A stretch of 64,000 nt of DNA from Inhella proteolytica. GTDB taxonomy: Bacteria > Pseudomonadota > Gammaproteobacteria > Burkholderiales > Burkholderiaceae_C. The DNA is taken from NCBI RefSeq assembly GCF_016093275.1, contig NZ_JAEDAK010000009.1, forward strand, positions 155,401 through 219,400, in the 5' to 3' direction. Of this stretch, positions 36,294-45,279 are shown in pieces; position 1 is the first letter of the stretch, and each line of letters opens with the position of its first letter. The notes below the pieces were generated by a model that saw only the letters and a program-made list of their open reading frames with translations, did no database searches and was not told the DNA's origin. A program made the position numbers and the translations under genes.

Positions 36294-36326
36294 GAAAAAG
36301 ACAAAGGCCGACCCGAAGGTCGGCCT
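36294..36326 (-). terminator. Terminator of the gene at 36364
   Basis: On the minus strand, AGGCCGACC, a TTCG tetraloop and GGTCGGCCT form a 9-bp stem followed by TTGTCTTTTT. The UUCG loop is extra-stable. It lies 37 bases after the stop of the second paralogue. Confidence 0.85.
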
Positions 36327-36363
36327 GGCGTCGCAGGGGGCCGATGGAGCCGCCGAATGGGCT

Positions 36364-36831
36364 TCAGTTGGCGCTGGCGGTCAGCGGCTGCGGCAGCTCG
36401 CGGATGGCAAAGCGCTGCGCGCCGCCGGGTTCGTCGCTGTTGCGGATCGCCAGCACGAAGGCGAAGCGCTGCGCCTGGCCGGCGGTCTGGGCGTCCTGGC
36501 AGTCGACCTTGCGCATGGCGGTGCGCACGGCCTGGCGGTAGTCCACCGGGCCGCCCAAGGCCTGCACGGCGCTGACACGGTCACCCTGCAGGTCGAAGCG
36601 GACCTGGTAGTCGGCATCCAGGTTCACGCGATAGATGCTGCGGGCCAGCGCGTCGCTCAGGTCGGCGGCGAGGTTCGGGCAGGTGCGGTTCACGTCTACG
36701 CGCATCGACTGGCCCGCGACTTCCACGCGGTCCAGATGAGCGTTGTCGTCACGGGCCTGGGCGGCGCCGGAGCCGAGCGCCAGCACGGCGGCCAGCAGGG
36801 GGGCGAAAGATTGCAGACGGGTGCGGGTCAT
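36364..36831 (-). CDS. Secreted protein, paralogue 2 of a tandem pair
   Basis: A 155-residue protein with a signal peptide (about 1-26, ending GAAQA) and a mature part sharing the block order of its downstream neighbour: LDRVEVAGQ, RTCPN, DADYQVRFDL, GGPVDYRQAVRTA and DCQD. Two conserved Cys suggest a disulfide in the periplasm. Its function is unknown. The ATG at 36831 has the same GGAGAGCACC leader as the other copy. It ends in its own terminator. Confidence 0.72.
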   Translation of the reverse strand: MTRTRLQSFAPLLAAVLALGSGAAQARDDNAHLDRVEVAGQSMRVDVNRTCPNLAADLSDALARSIYRVNLDADYQVRFDLQGDRVSAVQALGGPVDYRQAVRTAMRKVDCQDAQTAGQAQRFAFVLAIRNSDEPGGAQRFAIRELPQPLTASAN

Positions 36832-37054
36832 GGTGCTCTCCAAGGGGCGTTGGTTTGACGAACCCAGAGCCCAGCGCGGGCCCATGCCCACGCCGGATCT
36901 GAAGTCAAACCCCGGCCGTAGCACCTTGCGTCGCGCGCCGCGGGGAACGCAGCGGCAGGGGTCAGAGCCCCCGTTTCCGAAGGCCTGACAGCGATCTTGT
37001 GCCCGTTTTCAAACGCCCCGAAAAGTCACAGGAGAGGCTTGGCAATTGGTGTAA

Positions 37055-37972
37055 CTACCGGCACCGTGCGCCTTGGCATGCCGCGGCCTGCAGGGCGTCG
37101 ATCTCGCGGTCCTTTTCCTCCCAGAGAGCCTGCAACCAGGCTCCGAAGCGCTTGCGCAGCACCGAGTCCTCGATGCAATCGCCCTGCACGAACTCGGCGG
37201 GGATGTCGCGCTCATGCACGCGCACGATCACCCGCCCGACGCGGCCGCAGGCCAGGTCCCAGTAGGTCGGCACGCCGTCGGGGTAGACCAGGGTCACGTC
37301 CAGCAGGGCGCGGAACTTCTCGCCCAGGATGTTGACCGCCAGGGCCAGCGCCCCGCTCTTGGGCTTGAGCAGATGGCGGTAGGGCGATTCCTGGCGCTGG
37401 TGCTTGTCCGCCGTGAAGCGGGTGCCCTCGGCGAAGTTCATCACGCTGGTGGGTGCCAGCGCGAAGCGTGCGCAACTGCGTTTGGTGGTCTCCATGTCCT
37501 GGTGGCGTAGCGCCGGGTTCTTGCGCAGCGCCGCCTTGCCGTGGCGGCGCATGAAGGGGAAGTCCAGCGCCCACCAGGCCACGCCGATCACCGGCACCCA
37601 GATCAGCTCCTGCTTCAGAAAGAACTTCAGGAAGGGAATGCGCCGGTTGAAGATCTTCTGCAGCACAAAGATGTCGACCCAGCTCTGGTGGTTGCAGTTC
37701 ACCATGTACCAGCCGCCGGGCTTGAGCTGCTCCAGCCCCTGCACGTCCCAGGGCGCACGGTTGATCAGCGCGATCCAGGCGCTGTTGCAGGCGATCCAGC
37801 TCTTGGCGATGCGGTTCAGCCAGGGGTCGATGGCCTGGCGTGCCGCCTGGAAGGGCAGCAGCAGCTTGACGAGCGAGAGCAGGAACAGCGGGGTGCACCA
37901 GAAGAGGGTGTTCAGGCCCAGGAGAACGGAACTCAGCACGCCCAAGGGGGCGGCCAGCGCATTAGCGGCCAT
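37055..37972 (-). CDS. 1-acyl-glycerol-3-phosphate acyltransferase, YihG-like
   Basis: A 305-residue membrane-associated acyltransferase of the PlsC superfamily. It has an N-terminal hydrophobic region (about 5-45), the catalytic NHQSWVD (NHx4D) near residue 94 and the acyl-acceptor-binding FAEGTRF near 175. The spacing and flanking DIFVLQKIF and ELIWVPVIGVAWW match the YihG/PlsC-like branch more than housekeeping PlsC. It probably remodels or makes phosphatidic acid at the inner membrane. The start MAANAL at 37972 was chosen because the upstream sequence is not coding-like. Confidence 0.85.
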   Translation of the reverse strand: MAANALAAPLGVLSSVLLGLNTLFWCTPLFLLSLVKLLLPFQAARQAIDPWLNRIAKSWIACNSAWIALINRAPWDVQGLEQLKPGGWYMVNCNHQSWVDIFVLQKIFNRRIPFLKFFLKQELIWVPVIGVAWWALDFPFMRRHGKAALRKNPALRHQDMETTKRSCARFALAPTSVMNFAEGTRFTADKHQRQESPYRHLLKPKSGALALAVNILGEKFRALLDVTLVYPDGVPTYWDLACGRVGRVIVRVHERDIPAEFVQGDCIEDSVLRKRFGAWLQALWEEKDREIDALQAAACQGARCR

Positions 37973-38142
37973 GGGGTCAACGCAGACTTGAAAAGAATGC
38001 GCATTCTGCGGGCGAGGCTGCATGTCGCTGCCGACGGCTCTTGACGCACCGCAAGCACCTGCTCCCGGGCTGGTGAAAATGCGCCCCCCGCACGCGGTGC
38101 CAGATGTCACCGCCTATCCAACAAGACAATTCAGGGAATTTC

Positions 38143-40173
38143 ATGTCCAAGCCCTTGCAGGGCGCCACCGGGTTGGCGCTGCTTCTGTTGTTGTCCGCCT
38201 GCGGCGGCGGTCGCGATAGCGAGGCCGGCCGCCCCAAGTTTCCGGTGCCACCCGCGCCCAGCCCGGCACCTGCCCCCAGCCCGGCACCCGCGCCGCTTCC
38301 ACCCATCAGCCTGAACAACGCACCCAGCGACCCCTGCGTCAGTGGCAGTGCCCCTGCAGCGACTCTGGCCCATGGCCTCGGCCCAGGCAAGAGCAGCGCC
38401 GTCAGCGTGCTCGGCTGTACTGGGCCACTGAGTGACATGCGCTGGCAGCAGCTGGATGGTCAGCCTCTGCGAATGCTGGCCGAGCGCAGCCAGACCCTGG
38501 CTTTGGAGCCCGCACAGGCCGGCACCTACCGCTTCAAGCTCAGTTTTCGTGACGCCAACGGTGCGGCTCACGAGCAGAGCGTCAGCCTGAACGTGCCCGT
38601 CAGCCAGCGCCCCAACCTGTTGGTACTGCGTGGCAGCCATTCCGTCCGCGAAGGGGGCAAAGCTTCGGTGCGCGCATGGCCCGCCGATGCCGGCAGTGTG
38701 CAGTCCATTCGCTGGGAACAGATTGAAGGTCCCTCGGTGACCTTGGACACGCGCGACCCACGCTTAGCCCTATTTACCGCGCCGGCCGTCAGTCGCGACA
38801 CCCTGATTCGACTGCGCGCCACGCTCACCACCCGCAGCGGAGTCACGGATGTGGACGAAGCCCTGGTCCTGGTGGAAAAGTATGCCCAGGCCAAGGCCGA
38901 CAACCCGAGCGCAATTTGGAGCGATCAGCATGTCTCTCGCGTGCACCCCTACTTGCCGGGTGGACGTCATGCCGATCATCTTGTGCCCTGTGTATACGAC
39001 GCCGCACAAACCGACGACACCCTCTGTCCCTTGAGCCGCCTGCCCCTATTGGCCCAGGAAACCGGTGGCGCCCTGCCCACCGTAGAGCAGGTGATGGCAC
39101 GGGTGGTGGTCTCGCACGACTGGATGGGCCGGAACTTTGAAGCCCTGCTACGCCAGCATGACAGTCGCGGCGACTTCCGTCGCATGCTGATGAGCACCAC
39201 CGCCGTCGTCATCGGCGCTCAGGTGCGGCCCTCGTTCTATTTCGCTGCTACGGGCGCCATTTATCTTGATGCCGACAATTTTTGGCTCAATCCGGACGAG
39301 CGTGACACCCTGAACGAGGCCCCAGACTACCGCAGCGGCTTCGGCTCGGCTCTGCAGTTCAGCCAGCTCTGGCGCTATGTGCGCGACGGCCGCTCGATGT
39401 TCAGCTACTACGACCCCGAGCAGCGACGCACGCGCTCAACGGACGAAGTGCTCAACGAGTCGGCCGCCCTTCTCTACCACGAGCTCGGCCATGCGCTCGA
39501 CTTCCTGCCGCCCGGCACCTACGCCGGTCTGGATACCACCCAAGGCGTCTGGGCCAACATCTGGCCGCGCTACTCGCAGCGCCGGATCGTCTCCGACCTG
39601 CTGACTGCCGCCCACCCACTCAGCTCCAGCGAATGGAAGGGCCTGGGCCAAGTACTGTTCCAGGGTCAGAGCCCGGATGCCACGCAGACCGCCTACACGC
39701 CGGCCCAATTGGGTGCCGCCTTCGAGGCCGACCGTGCGACGGACTTCTACGCCTACTCGACCGCGCGCGAAGACGCTGCCATGTTGTTTGAGGAAGCTCT
39801 GCTGGCCAGCCGGCTGGGCTACCAGCGCGACGTGGCACTGACCGACCGCATCCAGGCCGGCGCTACCGGCAGTTCCATCATCGTGCGCTGGGGTCAGCGG
39901 GGCCGCGTGGGCGATCCGCGCATCAAGCCACGCGCCCGTTTGGTGCTGGAACAGATGTCACCTTGGCTGGATGCTGGCCTGGTGGACGCCCTGCCCGCAC
40001 CCAAACCCATGCGCGTGGGCGAGAGCTGGACTGCCAACCTCGGTGCAGCGGGAGCACCGGTACGGCGTGCTTCGTCGGCCGTCAGCCCCAGCAAGGCCGA
40101 GCTCGCGCTGATGCGCAAGGAAGCGCAGTTGCATGACCACAGCGGCCGACCCAAACTGCCCCGCGCGCGCTGA
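38143..40173 (+). CDS. Putative zinc-metalloprotease lipoprotein
   Basis: A 676-residue lipoprotein: the signal ends in lipobox LSAC (Cys20), followed by a Gly and a Pro/Ala-rich linker (about 30-55) reaching out from the membrane. Residues about 60-250 look like two Ig-like or PKD-like beta domains. The C-terminal half contains HELGH (446-450) in a helix, the zincin HExxH signature; a Glu downstream, for example in FEEALLAS, could be the third ligand. I do not recognise a specific peptidase family. AGGGA precedes the ATG. It is transcribed alone. Confidence 0.65.
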   Translation: MSKPLQGATGLALLLLLSACGGGRDSEAGRPKFPVPPAPSPAPAPSPAPAPLPPISLNNAPSDPCVSGSAPAATLAHGLGPGKSSAVSVLGCTGPLSDMRWQQLDGQPLRMLAERSQTLALEPAQAGTYRFKLSFRDANGAAHEQSVSLNVPVSQRPNLLVLRGSHSVREGGKASVRAWPADAGSVQSIRWEQIEGPSVTLDTRDPRLALFTAPAVSRDTLIRLRATLTTRSGVTDVDEALVLVEKYAQAKADNPSAIWSDQHVSRVHPYLPGGRHADHLVPCVYDAAQTDDTLCPLSRLPLLAQETGGALPTVEQVMARVVVSHDWMGRNFEALLRQHDSRGDFRRMLMSTTAVVIGAQVRPSFYFAATGAIYLDADNFWLNPDERDTLNEAPDYRSGFGSALQFSQLWRYVRDGRSMFSYYDPEQRRTRSTDEVLNESAALLYHELGHALDFLPPGTYAGLDTTQGVWANIWPRYSQRRIVSDLLTAAHPLSSSEWKGLGQVLFQGQSPDATQTAYTPAQLGAAFEADRATDFYAYSTAREDAAMLFEEALLASRLGYQRDVALTDRIQAGATGSSIIVRWGQRGRVGDPRIKPRARLVLEQMSPWLDAGLVDALPAPKPMRVGESWTANLGAAGAPVRRASSAVSPSKAELALMRKEAQLHDHSGRPKLPRAR

Positions 40174-40203
40174 GAACCCGGCGCCCTCCCACTCGGCGGG
40201 CGC

Positions 40204-40677
40204 CTAGAGAAAGCGCTCCAGCAAACGGCGCGAGGCGCGGTCCAGCGCCCAGCGGTCGGCCACGAAGAGCTGCAGGCCATGGCTGGTGGTGATCAGCAGC
40301 CGTCCCTCGCCCGGGCCGCCGAGGCGGCGGATGTCTTCCTCGGTCTTGAGGATAAATTGCAGCGGGCCGCGGTCGGTCTCCACCGTCCACTGGCTGGGGG
40401 TGGAGAAGGTGCTGACCGCGACCAGGCGCTGCAGTTGCGGATGGAACTCGCGGCTGCGCAGCTCGTCCTCGATCAGGCGGCGCGGCGCTTCGGGCAGGCT
40501 GGAGAGCCGGTCCACCCAGGCCAGCTCATGGCCATCGGGGCCGATCAGGCTCAAACCTTCGTCGGGCGCACTGATGGGATGGGCGCGCACCGGGTTCACG
40601 CCCACATGGGCCTGGTCCTGGGCGTCTGTGAGCACCAGCTTGCCGAAGGCGTCGCGTGCAAGGGTCCAGTCACTCAT
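40204..40677 (-). CDS. DUF1854 protein linked to cyanophycin metabolism
   Basis: A 157-residue DUF1854 family protein (GVNPVRAHPISAPDEGLSLIGPDG, then ELAWVDRLSSLP). The biochemical role is not known; it is regularly found next to cyanophycin synthetase genes and their ABC transporter, as here. Its ATG overlaps the ABC transporter stop by 4 bases, so the two are translated together. It has no signal peptide or membrane segment. Confidence 0.85.
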   Translation of the reverse strand: MSDWTLARDAFGKLVLTDAQDQAHVGVNPVRAHPISAPDEGLSLIGPDGHELAWVDRLSSLPEAPRRLIEDELRSREFHPQLQRLVAVSTFSTPSQWTVETDRGPLQFILKTEEDIRRLGGPGEGRLLITTSHGLQLFVADRWALDRASRRLLERFL

Positions 40678-42983
40678 GCGCTCACCACATGTTGGTTGGG
40701 GTTGGGCGAAACGACCATCAGACCGCTGTCCTCGCTTTCATCGACGCGTCGGGCCTGCGCCTCCCACAGACGCCAGTAGTGGCCCTGCTGCTCGATCAGC
40801 TCGTCGTGCCCGCCCACTTCGACGATCTCGCCGCGGTCCATCACCACCAGACGGTCGGCCTTGCGCAGCGTGGAGAGGCGGTGAGCGATGGCGATGGTGG
40901 TGCGACCCTTCACCAGGTTGTCGAGCGCCTTCTGGATTTCCTTCTCGGTCTCGGTGTCCACCGCGCTGGTGGCCTCGTCCAGGATCAGCAAGGCGGGGTC
41001 GATCAGCAGCGCGCGGGCAATCGAGATGCGCTGGCGCTCGCCGCCGCTCAGGCCCTGGCCACGCTCACCCACCAGGCTGTCATAGCCATGGGGCAGTCTC
41101 AATATGAACTCGTGCGCATGCGCGGCGCGCGCCGCGGCCACGATCTCCTCGCGCGTGGCATCGGGCTTGCCGTAGGCGATGTTCTCGGCAATGGTGCCGA
41201 AGAACAGGAAGGGCTCCTGCAGCACCAGGCCGATGTGGCGGCGGTAGTCGGCCACCTTGATGCGGCGCAGGTCCACGCCGTCCACGCGGATGCTGCCCTC
41301 GGTGACGTCGTAGAAGCGGCAGATCAGGTTCACCAGCGTGCTCTTGCCCGAGCCGCTGTGGCCCACCAGGCCGATCATTTCGCCGGGGCGGATGTCCAGG
41401 TCCAGGCGCTTGATGACGGCGCGGCTGCCGTAGCGGAAGTGCACGCCCTGCAGGCTCAAGGCGCCTTGGGCCTTCTGGAAGGGCACCGGGTTGGCCGGGT
41501 CGGGCACGTTCGAGACGTGGTCGAGGATGTCGAAGATGCGCTTGGCACCGGCCGCGGCCTTCTGCGTCACCGAGACGATGCGGCTCATCGAATCCAGCCG
41601 GCCGTAGAAGCGCCCGATGTAGGCCAGGAAGGCGGTCAGCACACCCACTGTCACCGAGCCCTGGCTGACGAGCCAGATGCCGGTGGCCCAGACGACCAGC
41701 AGGCCGATCTCGGTCAGCAGCGCCACCGTGGGACCGAACAAGCTCCAGGTCTTGTTCAGCTTGTCGTTGACGGCCAGGTTATTGGCATTGGCCTCCTTGA
41801 AACGCATGGCCTCCCGGCGCTCCTGCGCGAAGGCCTTGACGACGCGGATGCCGGGGATGGTGTCGGCCAGCACGGAGGTCACCTCGCCCCAAACGCGGTC
41901 GATCTTTTCGAAGCCGGTGCGCAGGCGGTCGCGCACCAGATGGATCAGCCAAGCGATGAAGGGCAAAGGCACCAAGGTGGCCAGGGCGAGGCCGGGGTGG
42001 ATGCTGAACAGGATGACGGCCGTCATGGCCAGCATCAGCACGTCGGTAATGAAGTCCAGCGCGTGCAGGCTGAGGAACACCGAGATGCGGTCGGTCTCGG
42101 AGCCGATGCGGGCCATCAGGTCGCCGGTGCGCTTGTTGCCGAAGTATTCAAGGGACAGGCCAAGAAGGTGTTCGAAGGTGGCCGTGCGCAGGTCGGCTGC
42201 GATGCGTTCCGAGACCAGGGCCAGGATGTAGGTCTTGGCCCAACCCAGGCTCCAGCTCACCAGGGCCGCACCGAACAGCCCGGCCAGCAGCAGGCCCACC
42301 AGGCCGGTGTCGATCGGCTGCCCGTTCTGGAAGGGGATCAGCACCTGGTCCATCAAGGGCATGGTCAGGTAGGGCGGCACCAGCGTGGCGCCGGTGGCGC
42401 CCATCATCAGCAAAAAGCCCAGCAGCAGCTGGCCCTGGTAGGGCTTGGCAAAGCGCCACAGGCGCAGCAGCACCCAGGTGCTGGGCGGCGTGTGCAGCTC
42501 GCGGTGGCAGGTGGGGCATTCCTCGCTGTCCGGGGGCAGCGGAGCCTGGCAGGTGGGGCACAGGGCGGCATCCTCGCCGCGTTCGGGCGGGGCCTGGCCG
42601 GCCAGTTGGTCCAGCGCCTGGGCGAAGCCGTCCTGCAGGCGCGTCACGCCCAGCTGTTCGGCCAGGGTGAAGTGCCAGTGCTGCAGGCGCTGCTGGGCGT
42701 CGCACAGCTCCAGGCAGCCCAGGCCGGCGTGGTCGTGGCAGCGAAGCTGCAGACCTGGCTGCACCAGCCAGGATTTGCGCGCCCCGACATCCAGCAAGCG
42801 GAACGCCCCCTGCGGCGCCTCGACCAGGGCCAGCAGCCCGGGTGCGAAGGCCAGCTCGCGGCTCAGGTCAACGGCCGCCAGCGCAATGACGTTCTCGCCG
42901 GCCTGCAACTGCGACCGCAAGCCGCCCTCGCCCTCCCACAGGGGGTGTTGGCGCAAGGCGTCACTCAGGGGAAAGGGCTGCAT
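40674..42983 (-). CDS. Cyanophycin-associated ABC transporter, fused permease-ATPase
   Basis: A 769-residue exporter-type half transporter. The N-terminal cytosolic part (1-165) ends in a zinc ribbon (C142/C145 and C156/C159). Six membrane helices follow (about 175-470), then the ATPase with Walker A GHSGSGKST, signature LSGGERQR and Walker B LLILDEATS. It probably works as a homodimer; the cargo is not known. It is divergent from cphA' with a 102-base gap and coupled to the DUF1854 gene. The frame is open far upstream through cphA', but the ATG at 42983 begins the conserved protein. Confidence 0.88.
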   Translation of the reverse strand: MQPFPLSDALRQHPLWEGEGGLRSQLQAGENVIALAAVDLSRELAFAPGLLALVEAPQGAFRLLDVGARKSWLVQPGLQLRCHDHAGLGCLELCDAQQRLQHWHFTLAEQLGVTRLQDGFAQALDQLAGQAPPERGEDAALCPTCQAPLPPDSEECPTCHRELHTPPSTWVLLRLWRFAKPYQGQLLLGFLLMMGATGATLVPPYLTMPLMDQVLIPFQNGQPIDTGLVGLLLAGLFGAALVSWSLGWAKTYILALVSERIAADLRTATFEHLLGLSLEYFGNKRTGDLMARIGSETDRISVFLSLHALDFITDVLMLAMTAVILFSIHPGLALATLVPLPFIAWLIHLVRDRLRTGFEKIDRVWGEVTSVLADTIPGIRVVKAFAQERREAMRFKEANANNLAVNDKLNKTWSLFGPTVALLTEIGLLVVWATGIWLVSQGSVTVGVLTAFLAYIGRFYGRLDSMSRIVSVTQKAAAGAKRIFDILDHVSNVPDPANPVPFQKAQGALSLQGVHFRYGSRAVIKRLDLDIRPGEMIGLVGHSGSGKSTLVNLICRFYDVTEGSIRVDGVDLRRIKVADYRRHIGLVLQEPFLFFGTIAENIAYGKPDATREEIVAAARAAHAHEFILRLPHGYDSLVGERGQGLSGGERQRISIARALLIDPALLILDEATSAVDTETEKEIQKALDNLVKGRTTIAIAHRLSTLRKADRLVVMDRGEIVEVGGHDELIEQQGHYWRLWEAQARRVDESEDSGLMVVSPNPNQHVVSA

Positions 42984-43085
42984 GGTTTGTTCTTCGGGTC
43001 GGCAGGCGACGAATTGTGCGTGAGCCGCCCTTCGTAACAGTCCAGAGCAGAATCCAGCCCCATCGGCGTCGAAACGGTCCCGTCC

Positions 43086-45266
43086 ATGAGCAAAAAGAAC
43101 GACATCCAGCTGCTGCGCATCAACTACCTGCGTGGCCCGAACATTTGGACCTACCGCAGCTGCCTGGAAGTGTGGCTGGACCTGGGTGAACTGGAAGACC
43201 ACCCCAGCCACCAGCTGCCCGGCCTGAACGAGCGCCTGTGCAGCTGGCTGCCCAACCTGGTGGAACACCACTGCGGCGTGGGCGAGCGCGGCGGCTTCCT
43301 GCAGCGCCTGCAGGAAGGCACCTGGTGCGGCCATGTGCTGGAGCATGTGGTGATCGAACTGCTGAACCTGGCCGGCATGCCCACGGGCTTTGGCCAAACG
43401 CGCTCGACCTCCCAGCGCGGCGTCTACCGCATGGTGTTCCGCGCCCGCGACGAGCAGGTGGCGCGCGCTGCCTTGCGGGAAGGCCATGCGCTCTTGATGG
43501 CCGCCATCAACGACGAGCGCTTTGATGTGCAGGCCGCCGTGGCGCGCCTGCGCGACACGATTGACGACTGCTACCTCGGCCCCAGCACCGCGGCCATCGT
43601 GGCGGCCGCCACCGAGCGCCGCATCCCGCACATCCGCCTGAACGACGGCAACCTGGTGCAGCTGGGCCATGGCGCCAAGCAGCGCCGCATCTGGACGGCC
43701 GAGACCGACCGGACCTCGGCCATCGCCGAGGGCATCGCCCGCGACAAGGACCTCACCAAGACCCTGCTGCAGGCCGTGGGGGTGCCCGTGCCGCATGGCG
43801 TGGTGGCTAAGAGTGCCGAGGCGGCCTGGGAGGCCGCGCAGGACCTGGGCCTGCCGGTCGTGGTGAAGCCCAGCGACGGCAACCATGGCCGAGGCGTTAC
43901 CCTGGACCTGAAGACGGAGCAGGACGTGCACGCCGCCTTCGCGCTGGCCGAGACCGAGGGCTCGGAAGTGCTGGTGGAGCGCTGCATTCCTGGCAACGAG
44001 CACCGCCTGCTGGTGGTGGGCGGCAAGGTGGTGGCCGCCGCGCGCGGCGAATCGGCCTGGATCCATGGCGACGGCAAGCACAGCGTGCAGCAGCTGATCG
44101 ACCAGCAGATCAACACCGATCCGCGCCGCGGCCTGACGGAGGACTTCCCGCTCAACCGCGTCACCCCCGAGGAAGACCCGGTGGTGCTGCTGGAGTTGCA
44201 GCGCCAGAACCTCAGCCCCAGCTCGGTGCCCGCCCATGGCCAGCGCGTACTCATCCAGCGCAACGGCAATGTGGCCATCGACTGCACGGCCGAGGTGCAC
44301 CCCGAGGTGGCCCATGCCGTGGGCTTGGCGGCCCGCACCGTCGGCCTGGACATCGCCGGCATCGATCTGGTGTGCGAGGACATCGGCAAGCCCCTGCAGG
44401 AGCAGGGCGGCGCCATCGTCGAGGTGAACGCCGGCCCCGGCCTGCTGATGCACCTGAAGCCCGCCGAGGGCGTGCCCCAGCCCGTCGGCCAGGCCATCGT
44501 GGACCACCTCTTCGCCGAGGACGAGAGCGGGCGCATTCCCATCGTCGGCGTCACCGGCACGAACAGCCCGAACGGCACCACCCCGATTGCGCGCCTGGTG
44601 GCTTGGCTGCTGCACCTGCACGGCAAGCAGGTGGGCCTGGCCTGCCACGCCGGACTGTTCCTCGGCCCGCGCCAGGTGGAGAAGCAGGTCAAGCGGCCCT
44701 TTGACGCCGCGCACCGCCTGCTGATGAACCGCCGCGTGGACGCCGTGGTGGCCGAGAACGACGCCAGCTCGATCCTGAACGATGGTTTGGCCTACGACCG
44801 CTGCCTGGTCGGTGTCGTCACCGATCTGAACCTGAACGACCAGCTGCACCACCACGATGTGCGCGAGCAGGCCCAGCTCTTCAAGGTGCTGCGCACCCAG
44901 GTGGACGTGGTGCTGCCCGAGGGCGCGGCGGTGCTGAACGCCGAAGACGAACAGGTGGCCAGCATGGCCGAGCTGTGCGACGGCGAGGTGATCTTCTACA
45001 GCTGCAACGAGCAGGCCGCCCCGCTGGTGGCCCACCGCCACGGCGAAGGCCGCGCGGTGGTGCTGCGCACCGGCCAGGCCTGGCTGCTGGGCCCGGAGGG
45101 CGAGGTGGTCGGCGCCAACGTCGATTCCCTGCTGCGCCGCTACGCCGCGGCGGGCCTGAGCTGCGAGGCGCCGGCCGTGCTGGCCGCGGTGGCCAGTGCC
45201 TGGGCACTCGGCATTTCGCCCGAGCTGATTGCCGCCGGCCTCGAAACCTTCATCCCCGCAGCCTGA
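43086..45266 (+). CDS. cphA': Cyanophycin synthetase-like protein CphA' with broken Mur-ligase P-loop
   Basis: A 726-residue paralogue of the adjacent CphA. The N domain and ATP-grasp G domain (about 150-480, VVVKPSDGNHGRGVT) look intact. The C-terminal Mur-ligase-like M domain is shortened, and its P-loop reads TGTNSPNGTTP (490-500) where active enzymes have TGTNGKTTT, losing the nucleotide-binding Lys. In CphA the G domain adds Asp and the M domain adds Arg. Here only the ATP-grasp reaction is expected, as in CphA2 enzymes that join beta-Asp-Arg dipeptides. The intact cphA follows 13 bases later. Confidence 0.85.
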   Translation: MSKKNDIQLLRINYLRGPNIWTYRSCLEVWLDLGELEDHPSHQLPGLNERLCSWLPNLVEHHCGVGERGGFLQRLQEGTWCGHVLEHVVIELLNLAGMPTGFGQTRSTSQRGVYRMVFRARDEQVARAALREGHALLMAAINDERFDVQAAVARLRDTIDDCYLGPSTAAIVAAATERRIPHIRLNDGNLVQLGHGAKQRRIWTAETDRTSAIAEGIARDKDLTKTLLQAVGVPVPHGVVAKSAEAAWEAAQDLGLPVVVKPSDGNHGRGVTLDLKTEQDVHAAFALAETEGSEVLVERCIPGNEHRLLVVGGKVVAAARGESAWIHGDGKHSVQQLIDQQINTDPRRGLTEDFPLNRVTPEEDPVVLLELQRQNLSPSSVPAHGQRVLIQRNGNVAIDCTAEVHPEVAHAVGLAARTVGLDIAGIDLVCEDIGKPLQEQGGAIVEVNAGPGLLMHLKPAEGVPQPVGQAIVDHLFAEDESGRIPIVGVTGTNSPNGTTPIARLVAWLLHLHGKQVGLACHAGLFLGPRQVEKQVKRPFDAAHRLLMNRRVDAVVAENDASSILNDGLAYDRCLVGVVTDLNLNDQLHHHDVREQAQLFKVLRTQVDVVLPEGAAVLNAEDEQVASMAELCDGEVIFYSCNEQAAPLVAHRHGEGRAVVLRTGQAWLLGPEGEVVGANVDSLLRRYAAAGLSCEAPAVLAAVASAWALGISPELIAAGLETFIPAA

Positions 45267-45279
45267 CCCGAGAGACAAC

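Larger units (their letters stand above)
36045..36363. other. 319-base intergenic region between paralogues
   Basis: No gene is seen. The half nearer 36044 is ordinary GC-rich sequence. The other half is AT-rich and holds a candidate minus-strand promoter (36216-36244), a 7-bp inverted repeat (36267-36287) and the terminator of the upstream paralogue (36294-36326). Each paralogue therefore appears to have its own transcript. Confidence 0.6.

Noticed and set aside
40180..40204. GGCGCCC/GGGCGCC hairpin between the HExxH lipoprotein and DUF1854 genes
   Set aside because: No T tract on either side, so calling it an intrinsic terminator is not supported; it may only be chance in GC-rich DNA.
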